From: Acidimicrobiia bacterium
GTDB taxonomy: Bacteria; Actinomycetota; Acidimicrobiia; Acidimicrobiales; Poriferisodalaceae
DNA length: 64,000 bases
NCBI GenBank assembly: GCA_022826045.1
Contig: JAJDVQ010000041.1
Coordinates: forward strand, 1-64,000
Direction of reading: 5' to 3'
Part shown: positions 49,431 through 58,014 of the stretch, one piece after another
Layout of the letters: each line of letters opens with the position of its first letter
Numbering within the stretch: the first letter of the stretch is position 1
Notes under the pieces: generated by a model
The model's input: the letters and a program-made list of their open reading frames with translations, nothing else
Told to the model about the DNA's origin: nothing
The model's database searches: none
Program-made: the position numbers and the translations under genes

Positions 49431-51418
49431 GATCTGCTGCTCCCGGGCGTGCCGTCGGCGGTGGCGAATCGGCCGGGATCGGCGGTGTCGCCCCCCGCGG
49501 CCAGCACCTCGACATAGCGGGGCTCGGTGGCCATCAGCTCTGCGTGGGTGCCGTCGGCGGCAACTCGCCCGCCGTCCAGCAGGATCACCCGGTCAGCCAG
49601 GCTGATCGTGGACAGCCGGTGAGCGATCACGATGGTCGTGCGCTCGGCGAGCAGCTCGGTGAGTGCCTCGTGGATCTTCGCCTCGTGCGCCACGTCGATG
49701 GAGCTCGTGGCGTCGTCGAGAATCAGCACGGCGGGATCGGCGAGGATCGCCCGTGCGATGGCGATGCGCTGGCGCTGGCCGCCTGAGAGGTCGTAGCCGC
49801 GCTCGCCGACCACGGTGTCGTAACCCTCGTCGAGCTCGCTGATGAAGTCGTGGGCCTGTGCCGCGGTGGCAGCGGCGACCACATCTGACCTGGCGGCATC
49901 GGGCCGTGCGTAGGCGATGTTGTCGTGAATGTTGGCCGAGAACAAGAACGGCTCGTCGGGCACGAGGCCGACGGCCCGGCGCAGGCTGTCGCCCGTGAGG
50001 GCGTTCACGTCGTGACCGCCGACGGAGATCGTGCCGTCGCCGAGGCTGTAGAAGCGCATCAGCAGCCGGGCGAGCGTCGATTTGCCGCAGCCGGTACGCC
50101 CGACGACCGCGACCCGCTCGCCGGCGCCGATGTGCAAGTCGAGTCCGTCGAAGACCAGCGGCGCATCGCTATCGGCGCTCGCAGTGCCCGCGACGCCGCC
50201 GACCGTTTCGGTGCCGTAGGCGAAGCGCACGTTGTCGAATCGCACTTCCATGCCCGAAGGCCCGCCGTGCGAGCCCTCTCGTTGGGGTAGATCGACCGCG
50301 CCGGGACGGTCTGCCACCAGCACCGGCTCATCGAGCACCTGGAAGATGCGCTCTGCGGACGCCTTGGCCCGCTGGCCGAAGATGAACAGCATCCCGATGA
50401 ACCGGAACGGCGCCTGCAGCAGCAGGATGTACAGGTAGAACGTGGCCAGATTGCCCACCGAGAGCGAGTCGCCGATGATCAGGTGACCGCCCACCAGCAG
50501 CACCATCGCCATTGCCAAGTTCGGCAGGTTCTCGACGACCGGCGTGTAGTGCGCCCTGGTGTTGTGCTGGAGCATGTTGGCCCAGCGCAGCCGTTGGGCC
50601 GCCCGGGCCATCTCGGACACCTGACGGGCCTCGGCGGCAAAGGCCTTCACGACACGAACGCCGTTCACGCTCTCGTGGGTGACGGTGGCGACCTCGGCGT
50701 TGCGTGACTGGATGATCCACGACAGCGGGAACATGATGCGTCGCAGCCGCTGGCCCAGCACGTAGACGGCGGGCATGATCAGCATCGTGATGGCGGTCAG
50801 CGGCAGGCTGATCCATGCCATGACCGCGATCGCCACCACGAAGCTCAAGAGCTGCACCGACACAATCGGCGCGAACGCCAGATACATCTGCACCGAGCGG
50901 ATGTCGGAGTTGGAGCGGGAGATGATCTCGCCGGTCTGCACCCTGTCGTAGAACGCGAACGACAGCCGGCTGAGGTGGGAGAAGAGCAGCGTGCGCAGCT
51001 GGAACTCCACCCGGTGGCCCATGGAGAAGAGCCCGTAGCGGTAGGCGTAGGTGAAGATGCCGCGTGCGACGCCGAGCCCCACCAGGGCGATGACAAACGC
51101 CCACAACGCGCCCGAGCCGGCGCCTTCGAGACCGGTCACTGCGGCGTCGACGGCCAAGCCGGCGATCCATGGCGCGATGGCCCCCGCGCCCGTCGCCAAG
51201 ATGGCGGCGATCACCGCGATGACGATGCGCGCCCGCTGGTGCCGCAGCAGCGGCCCGAGCCGCCGGATCCAGCTCAGCGAACGGTCCGCTCGGATCGGTT
51301 CGCCGCTGAATTCGCTGCCGAGTTCGTCGGCAGAATTCGCCTCGGGAGGCGCGCCGTCGGCGTCGGGATCGGGCTGCGCGGCGGACTCCGCGGGCGCAGT
51401 GGGTGGGGCCACCCGCAT
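49424..51418 (-). CDS. ABC exporter, fused TM-ATPase (half-transporter 1)
   Basis: VVGRTGCGKSTLARLLMRFYSLGDGTISVGGHDV...LSGGQRQRIAIARAILADPAVLILDDATSSID; overlaps next gene by 7 nt. Confidence 0.95.
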   Translation of the reverse strand: MRVAPPTAPAESAAQPDPDADGAPPEANSADELGSEFSGEPIRADRSLSWIRRLGPLLRHQRARIVIAVIAAILATGAGAIAPWIAGLAVDAAVTGLEGAGSGALWAFVIALVGLGVARGIFTYAYRYGLFSMGHRVEFQLRTLLFSHLSRLSFAFYDRVQTGEIISRSNSDIRSVQMYLAFAPIVSVQLLSFVVAIAVMAWISLPLTAITMLIMPAVYVLGQRLRRIMFPLSWIIQSRNAEVATVTHESVNGVRVVKAFAAEARQVSEMARAAQRLRWANMLQHNTRAHYTPVVENLPNLAMAMVLLVGGHLIIGDSLSVGNLATFYLYILLLQAPFRFIGMLFIFGQRAKASAERIFQVLDEPVLVADRPGAVDLPQREGSHGGPSGMEVRFDNVRFAYGTETVGGVAGTASADSDAPLVFDGLDLHIGAGERVAVVGRTGCGKSTLARLLMRFYSLGDGTISVGGHDVNALTGDSLRRAVGLVPDEPFLFSANIHDNIAYARPDAARSDVVAAATAAQAHDFISELDEGYDTVVGERGYDLSGGQRQRIAIARAILADPAVLILDDATSSIDVAHEAKIHEALTELLAERTTIVIAHRLSTISLADRVILLDGGRVAADGTHAELMATEPRYVEVLAAGGDTADPGRFATADGTPGSSRSW

Positions 51419-51535
51419 CCCGGCGAGGCTACCGGCGCCCCTATACGGCAGTAGCCTCCGGCCGATGGGCCATGACGCGGCAGACTGCCGACGCCCGCGC
51501 CTGCTCGCATCGCTCTGCAACTGGCAGTTGGACCG

Positions 51536-52774
51536 ATGATCCGGAGCATCTGCCCCAAAGGTCTGTTGTCATTCGGTCACAGCACGACGCCGCTTGAACT
51601 CGGCACGCTCAACGTTCTGGTGGGGCCGAATGCTGCGGGCAAGTCCAATCTGTTGGATGTGCTCAAGCTCGTCAGCGGCATTCCGGTTGACCTTCAAGGG
51701 GCGGTTCGGCAGCACGGTGGGCTGCGAGGCTGGCTTCGCGACGACGCTTTTTCCCGAGGCCCGACACTGGATCTCCTCGTTGAGCTAACAGGAATGGAGA
51801 TGCATCACCGTTTGGAATTCCAAGTGGTGAATTCCGAGCTGTGGCCCGTGACCGAAGTGATCATCCATGGACCTGACACGTTGATGTACGGGGCGAGTCA
51901 GGATGCCGAAACAGTCAAGGTACGGGTGATGCCAGCGTTGCATGATGCAGACGATGACGCCCGCGTTCTCCCCCCGCTGAAACCAGGACCAGGCTTGGCT
52001 TGGACCCGGGTGCCGATCGAGGAGGCGCTCGCCGGTGCCCTCGAAGAACGGCCCTTGCCGTTGGAACGGGCACAGTCAATCTTGCAGCAGGTCCAATCCC
52101 CGTTCGATTATCCGTATCTGGCCCTGCTTGCCAGCGTCTACCGATCAATCGGCGTGTACGACCACTGGCCCTTCGGGCGCAGCGCAGATTTTCGCCGCGC
52201 GCAGCCTGCCGATCTGCGGGGCGACCAGCTTGACGAAGGCTATGAGAACATTGCGATGGTCTTGAACCAGGTCGGGCAGTATCCGGAAGCCAAGCAGCAC
52301 ATACTTCACGGCCTTCGTGAACTGTATGAGGGCTTTGTCGACTACAACGTTGTGGTCAACAGCGGCTCCGCGCAGATCTACTTCACAGAGAAAGGCAACC
52401 GGTCGGTGCCCGCAACCCGTCTCTCTGACGGCACAATGCGGTACTTGTGCCTGCTGGTCATGCTCTACAACCCCGGCGCACCGCAGACGGTGTGTATCGA
52501 GGAGCCGGAACTCGGCCTGCATCCCGACATCGTCGGCGCGCTCGCTGGCCATTTGCGGGCAGCGAGCGAGCATCGGCAGATCGTTGTCACGACGCACTCC
52601 GACATCTTGGTAGACGCATTGTCCGACAGGCCGGAGTGCGTCGTCGTAGCAGAGCCCGATGAGCAGGGGACTCAGATGCGCAGACTCGGCAGCGACGAGC
52701 TGCGCGAGTGGCTGAAGCGGTACAGCTTGGGCGAACTGTGGACGCGCGGTGAACTCGGAGGCAACCGCTGGTGA
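51536..52774 (+). CDS. AAA family ATPase (AAA_21/OLD-like, putative defence ATPase)
   Basis: Walker A LVGPNAAGKSNLLDVLKL, signature TRLSDGTMRYLCLLVML, Walker B TVCIEEPELGLHPD, switch VVTTHSDILVDAL. Confidence 0.92.
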   Translation: MIRSICPKGLLSFGHSTTPLELGTLNVLVGPNAAGKSNLLDVLKLVSGIPVDLQGAVRQHGGLRGWLRDDAFSRGPTLDLLVELTGMEMHHRLEFQVVNSELWPVTEVIIHGPDTLMYGASQDAETVKVRVMPALHDADDDARVLPPLKPGPGLAWTRVPIEEALAGALEERPLPLERAQSILQQVQSPFDYPYLALLASVYRSIGVYDHWPFGRSADFRRAQPADLRGDQLDEGYENIAMVLNQVGQYPEAKQHILHGLRELYEGFVDYNVVVNSGSAQIYFTEKGNRSVPATRLSDGTMRYLCLLVMLYNPGAPQTVCIEEPELGLHPDIVGALAGHLRAASEHRQIVVTTHSDILVDALSDRPECVVVAEPDEQGTQMRRLGSDELREWLKRYSLGELWTRGELGGNRW

Positions 52775-53381
52775 GCGTGACCCTCTACGTCGAGGGCGGC
52801 GGCACCGGCAAGGCACTCAGGTCAGCGTTGCGCCGGGGGTTTAGCAGCCTGCTGTCCGGCGCCGGCTTCACCGGCAGAATGCCACGAGTCGTGGCGGGCG
52901 GATCACGCAGTTCGACATTCGACAGCTTCGCGACGGCCCATGCGTCGGCTGCCGATCGTTATCCGATGATGCTGGTCGACAGCGAGAGCACCATCACGGC
53001 ACTGGGTCAGGGCCCGGCGGTTGGGTGGCAGCACCTGGAGCAGAGCGATGGCTGGTCGCGCCCGCCCGGTACGGCAGACGATCAGGCGCAACTGATGGTG
53101 ACCTGCATGGAGACTTGGCTGTTAGCTGACAGAGATGACTTGAACGGCATTTTCCTGGCTTGACCTCTCACCGGCTGCTGTCGCCGGACGGCCTCGAGCA
53201 GCGCAGTACGTCGGACATTCAGTCGTCGCTGCAACGCGCGACGGAGACATCGAGCCGAGGGCGCTACGAGAAAGCAAGAGACTCATTTGATCTGATCGGC
53301 AGCATCGATCCGGATGTCCTGCGGGACAAGCTTCCGCACTTCGGACGATTCCTCGATGCCTTGCAGGCTCACGCGACCTGA
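52771..53381 (+). pseudogene. DUF4276-like (TOPRIM-like) protein, split by a -1 frame change near 53150
   Basis: ORF 52771-53163: LYVEGGGTGKALRSALRRGF...PMMLVDSES...MVTCMETWLLADRDDLNGIF; continues in -1 frame to 53381: LEQRSTSDIQSSLQRATETSSRGRYEKARDSFDLIGSIDPDVLRDKLPHFGRFLDAL; GTGA overlap with upstream ATPase. Confidence 0.75.
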
Positions 53382-53399
53382 TTGGCCGACCGCCGCCAG

Positions 53400-54887
53400 T
53401 CAGAACAGCGGCTGTCTCGACGATTCCGACGATGCGATCTGCTTGACTGAAGTCATCTCCATGCCGGTGGTGGTGACGATCTTGACGGCGATGCGGCCGG
53501 CATCAGGTGGGTCGAACGGTGCCGACCGCAGCGAGGTGAGCGCCTCCCGCTCGTCTTCGTCGATGCTGCGACCGACCTTCGGCGGCGCATCGGCGCCATA
53601 GGCGAATGCCACCACCAGCAGCAGATCGACTCGCTCGGCGCTGTCGGCCGCTTCGCGCGCGGCCTCTCGGATCATCTCGCCGGGCACAGTCACGTCCTCG
53701 GCGGCCACCATCACCGCCGCGGCGTGCTCGGCCGCCCCGCCGCCGACGGTGTAGGCGGCCTTCCACTCCAGCAGGCCGCCCTCGCCGGGCCACGGCTCGA
53801 GGTCGACGATGTGCATGTCGGGATCGCCGCGCCCGCCGGTGACCGTGTGAGCGCGCAAGGCGTGCTCAACGGCGCGGCAGAAGTCGCCGTGGGCGGTGAC
53901 CGACGCGTCTGCGGTGCCTTCGAGCGGGACCACGGTGGCCCACGGCTGCTCGCTCTCGACGGTCAGCGGCGATGCCACTCGGATGACGCCTCGCTTGGCG
54001 ACGGGCCGGTCCACCAGCATGATCGGGTCGGGATCGCGATCGTATGCGAGCGTGGCGGCCGACACCTGCGGCACGCGTTCGCAGACGAAGCCGTCGGCTG
54101 GATCGCTGCTCCAACCGTCGCCTGGCGGATCGCCGGGCAGGCTGCCCGACAGTTTCGCTTCGGCGGCAGCGCCGTCGGCTGAGGAAGACAGCGTCCAGTA
54201 GGGGAATGTCGAGGTGGCGATCCGCTGGCGGGCGATCGAGACAGCGATCGGCGAGGTATCGCAGGTGATCCAGCGGCGGCCCCATTTCTCGGCCGCCACT
54301 GCGGTCGTCGCTCCTCCGCAGGTCAGGTCGAACACGAGGTCGCCCGGGTCGGTGGCCATCAGCACGCAGCGCTCGATCACACTGTCCGCGGTCTGCACCA
54401 CGTAGCGCTTGTCTGATGCGAAGCGCTGACGGTGCCACATGTTGTTGATCCGTCGCCCTGGCACCTCATCTTCGTACCACTTCCATCGCAGCGTGGAGTT
54501 GGGACCCGCAGAGTCGAGCCGACCGAGTTCAGCCAGTCGGTCCATGCCCTCCATCGAGACGCGCCATTGCTCGCCGGGAGGGCACGGCCACTCCCGTTCA
54601 TTCCAGCGGGCTTGCCGACCGGGCACGCTGTGCACCTCGTAGCGGGGCTTGGGCGGCGCGGGCGGCTCGTCGGCATCTTTGGTGGGCAGGAACTCGAACG
54701 GCACGCCGATCACCTCGGCGTACTCGGGTGTGAGCGTGCCGTCATGGCCGTAGCTGTCGTAGTTGGATCGGCGCAGTGCCCGGCCCGTGACCTGCTCGCA
54801 CAGCAGCTGTGTGCTGAAGCGCCGGTAGCCGAGAACATAGGTGACGGTGCGAGTGTCCCAGCCCTCGGTCGGCGGTCGGCACCGCAT
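53400..54887 (-). pseudogene. Chimeric restriction-modification relic: Res helicase C-terminal fragment fused to C-terminal part of a DNA methyltransferase
   Basis: Res part: EGWDTRTVTYVLGYRRFSTQLLCEQVTGRALRRSNYDSYGHDGTLTPEYAEVIGVPFEFLP (SF2 helicase motif VI region); Mod part: NMWHRQRFASDKRYVVQTADSVIERCVLMATDPGDLVFDLTCGGATTAVAAEKWGRRWITCDTSPIAVSIARQRI (degraded DPTCGSGTT motif I). Expected N-terminal Res and Mod motifs absent. Confidence 0.75.
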
Positions 54888-55081
54888 CGATGACGATTAC
54901 GATGTCAGCCTCGTCCGGCAGCCTGATGAGAGTGCCGGCCCGGAGGCGGCGGTCATCGGTCGGCTCGCGCATCGGAGTTCGAGCGTAGGTCACCGCATCG
55001 CCTCGCCGGGGAAGTCCCCGCAGGGCGATGCGGACGTTCGGAGACCGTCGTCTGCGTGCTTCGCCCTGACAGGATGAGCGT

Positions 55082-55458
55082 GTGGACGGCACCGAGGTGA
55101 ACCTGCGCAACCCTTCGGAAATCCTCGAGACCGAGGTCGTCGCGGCGATTGCGCGCATCGCGGCCGTCGACTCGGGCCTCGGCGACGATGCCCAGCACGT
55201 GTACGACATGCTGACCGGGGCGAAGGCCCGTCGGTGCTGCGCCAGTCGCGCTTGCAGGCCTGGCTCTGGTACGAGGTGCCCAACAAGTACGTGACCGACG
55301 AAGTCGGCTACAAGGAGCACCTCTCCGTCACAGCCGCGTCGCTGTTGGACGAGTTGGGCCTGAATCGCTACGCAGCGATCTGCCGGTCTCAGGCGACCGC
55401 CGAAGTTCACGCTGCCTTCGACGACAGCGACAGCGCCCGGCGCCAGCGCACCAGCTAG
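55082..55458 (+). pseudogene. Truncated, frameshifted copy of the 56602-57993 gene
   Basis: MDGTEVNLRNPSEILETEVVAAIARIAAVDSGLGDDAQHVYDMLTG then one-G deletion (ctgaccggggcgaagg vs ctgacccggggg-type ctgaccgggggcgaagg), then SVLRQSRLQAWLWYEVPNKYVTDEVGYKEHLSVTAASLLDELGLNRYAAICRSQATAEVHAAFDDSDSA; homology ends at ~55440. Confidence 0.9.
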
Positions 55459-55468
55459 AGTATTACTT

Positions 55469-55717
55469 ATGGCAGACCAAGTAAGGAAACGCCGCCCCGG
55501 TTGCAGCACGATCACCTCGAAGCACCAGGTCACGATCCCTGCTGCCGCGTTCGCCGCAGCAGGATTGTGCGTGGGAGAATCGCTGCGCGGCACCGCCGTC
55601 GGGCCCGGCCAGGTGCTGCTCACCCGTGAGTCGGACCCCATAGCGGACACCGCTGGCATCTTCGACGGGGTGTACCCGCCCGACGCGGTCGAAGCGCTGC
55701 GCGATGAGTGGGACTGA
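55469..55717 (+). CDS. AbrB/MazE-like (VapB) antitoxin
   Basis: STITSKHQVTIPAAAFAAAGLCVGESL SpoVT-AbrB-like swapped-hairpin; overlaps PIN gene by 14 nt. Confidence 0.8.
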   Translation: MADQVRKRRPGCSTITSKHQVTIPAAAFAAAGLCVGESLRGTAVGPGQVLLTRESDPIADTAGIFDGVYPPDAVEALRDEWD

Positions 55718-56156
55718 GCCGCACGGGCCGGCAGTTGTCGATGCGGGCGTCGTCATCGGTCATCTCGACATGTCCGACGCCCACCATCGCGCTGCAACCG
55801 CAGCACTGGCGCAGGTCGCGGGCACTGCGGCGAGGCTGCTGCTGCCGGCGACGGCGTACGCAGAGGTCCTGGTGCACCCATTCCGCGCTGGTGCCGCGGA
55901 GGCGGCCCAGGTCGACGCCGTCCTCGCAGCGATTCCGATAGAGGTCGCCGCATTGGAGCGCAGCATGGCCCGCAGGGCCGCTGAGCTGCGAGCGGTGCAT
56001 CGCTCGCTGCGCCTGCCCGATGCCTGTGTCATCGCCACCGCCGTCGAAACCGGCGCGGTACTGCTGTGCACGACCGATCGCGGCTGGCCGGGCAGGCTCG
56101 TCGAGTCGCTCGCCCCGGCGCTGCAGGTGCTCACGGTGGACCGGTCGCTGACGTGA
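55704..56156 (+). CDS. PIN-domain (VapC-like) toxin
   Basis: VVDAGVVIGHLDMSDAHH...TAYAEVLVHPF...LRLPDACVIATAVETGAVLLCTTDRGW; all expected acidic residues present. Confidence 0.85.
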   Translation: MSGTEPHGPAVVDAGVVIGHLDMSDAHHRAATAALAQVAGTAARLLLPATAYAEVLVHPFRAGAAEAAQVDAVLAAIPIEVAALERSMARRAAELRAVHRSLRLPDACVIATAVETGAVLLCTTDRGWPGRLVESLAPALQVLTVDRSLT

Positions 56157-56245
56157 ACTCGCTCGTCCCGAATATGCACGAAGAAATCCCGGCCTGTCAG
56201 TGCGTTGCCGTGTCGGCGTGCAATGCCGTCAAGCGGCACCAGGCT

Positions 56246-56359
56246 GCTTGACTGAAGTCATCTCCAGGCCGGTTGCGGTGACGATCTTGACGGCGATGTG
56301 GCCGGCATCGGGCGGGTCGAACACGAGGTCGCCCGGGTCGGTGGCCATCAGCACGCAGC
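56246..56359 (-). pseudogene. Internally deleted second copy of the methyltransferase relic
   Basis: Encodes CVLMATDPGDLVFD|PPDAGHIAVKIVTATGLEMTSVKQ; left part matches 53441-53517, right part matches 54326-54371, joined at an 8-bp repeat ggtcgaac. Confidence 0.85.
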
Positions 56360-56601
56360 GAAGTTCAACTCCGAGTGCTGTGCTGCGTGGCGATGCTCGA
56401 GGCTGGTCTCGAACCGTATTCCCGACGTGTCCAGCACGACCTGCTCGCCGAATGCCGCAACGACCCGGTCCAGGCTGCTGTCGGCGATGACGCGAACGCC
56501 AGCAGGTCGAACTCGGAGCGGCTCGTCGGGGAAGCACCGGTGCGGCGCTCCGGCTGTCCGGAGACCATCTTCGCGGCGCTCTGGCCTGACAGGATGAGCG
56601 T

Positions 56602-57993
56602 GTGGACGGCACCCACATGAACCTGCGCGATCCCTCGGAAATCCTCGAGACCGAGGTCGTCGCGGCGATTGCGCGCATTGCAGCCGCCGACTCGGGTCTC
56701 GGCGACGATGCCCAGCACGTGTACGACGTGCTGACCGGGGGCGAAGGCCCGTCGGTGCTGCGCCAGTCGCGCTTGCAGGCCTGGCTCTGGTACGAGGTGC
56801 CCAACAAGTACGTGACCGACGAAGTCGGCTACAAGGAGCACCTCGCCGTCACCGCCTCGCTGCTGTTCGACGAACTGGGCCTGCATCGCTACGCAGCAAT
56901 CTGCCGGTCTCAGGCGACCGCCGAAGTTCACGCTGCCTTCGACGACAGCGACAGCGCCGGGTTCGCCGCCCTGCGCAAGGCGATGCAGCGCTCGGGCGTC
57001 GAGCCGCCCGATCTCGACGGATTCGAGTGGAGCGGCTTGATGGGCATCGAAGAGGCGACTGCCCGCGACGCCGTGTCCGCAGCGCTGGAACGGGCGCTTG
57101 CCGCAGGGAAACTCACCGTCGGCGCCCGCGGCTGGCGCAAGGCGCAGGCGGCGCTGGCCGTTGCTGCGCTCGACAGCGACCATGACACGCAGCCTGGTCA
57201 GTCGTGGCGCACTGCCGTGATCACCGAGCGGCTGCAGAGATGGGTCACCCAAGGCGAGATGATGAGCGAGCGACTCGCGGAGGCGCGTTCGCAGGTGGCC
57301 AATAGGTTGCTGCACCCAATCGAGCCTGTCCCCAGTGCGCTCGACGCGATGGCGGTGCCTATGTGGCTGCTGCGGCGCTTCGGAGACAGCCAGCCGCTCA
57401 CCCAGGCCGGCAACCTCAAGGTCGCCTTCATTCGCAGCCTCCACGAGGACTGCCCGTGGGGATATCCGGAGCAGCCGCCGGGGTATCAGCAACGACATGT
57501 CGAAGCCGATGACACCGTGCTGTGGTCGCTGCGTGCCTGGCTGCAGCGGGGCCATGCGCTGCGCAGACGGCACAATCGGCTGCATCGAACGGCTGCTGGA
57601 GCCCAGATGGTCGACGATGCGGCACTGGCTTGGGAGAGACTGACGCGCCACCTGCTTCCGTCCGGATGGGACGGCTTCGTGGCCGAGCTGGCTGCGGTGC
57701 TGCTGGCAGCGAGCGATGACGGCGTCGACCAGGGCCAACTTGAACTCGACGTGGCCGAGACGGCGGCCGACCTCGGATGGAGGTCGTCTGTCGGCGGCGA
57801 AGAACAGCTGCCCCCGAGATGGACCATCATGCGGGCATTCTCCGAGTCGCGGCACCTGTGGAGGGAATGCGGCCTGCTGACCGAAGAAGGCGACTACGGC
57901 GAGCGGCGCCTGACGCTGACAAGCGCCGGAACAGCGGCCGTGCTCACTCACCTGCGCCTGAAGGCGGCAGGCCCGCGGCACCAGCCCTTCTGA
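56602..57993 (+). CDS. Protein of unknown function (full-length copy of duplicated gene)
   Basis: 463-aa ORF, GTG start; strong nucleotide identity of first ~360 bp with 55082-55440. Confidence 0.75.
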   Translation: MDGTHMNLRDPSEILETEVVAAIARIAAADSGLGDDAQHVYDVLTGGEGPSVLRQSRLQAWLWYEVPNKYVTDEVGYKEHLAVTASLLFDELGLHRYAAICRSQATAEVHAAFDDSDSAGFAALRKAMQRSGVEPPDLDGFEWSGLMGIEEATARDAVSAALERALAAGKLTVGARGWRKAQAALAVAALDSDHDTQPGQSWRTAVITERLQRWVTQGEMMSERLAEARSQVANRLLHPIEPVPSALDAMAVPMWLLRRFGDSQPLTQAGNLKVAFIRSLHEDCPWGYPEQPPGYQQRHVEADDTVLWSLRAWLQRGHALRRRHNRLHRTAAGAQMVDDAALAWERLTRHLLPSGWDGFVAELAAVLLAASDDGVDQGQLELDVAETAADLGWRSSVGGEEQLPPRWTIMRAFSESRHLWRECGLLTEEGDYGERRLTLTSAGTAAVLTHLRLKAAGPRHQPF

Positions 57994-58014
57994 GCCGGCA
58001 GCGGCAGTGACGAG

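Noticed and set aside
53140-53165. Programmed -1 frameshift signal in the DUF4276 gene
   Set aside because: ATT TTC context does not fit the canonical slippery heptamer and no obvious downstream pseudoknot was identified; listed only as a possibility.
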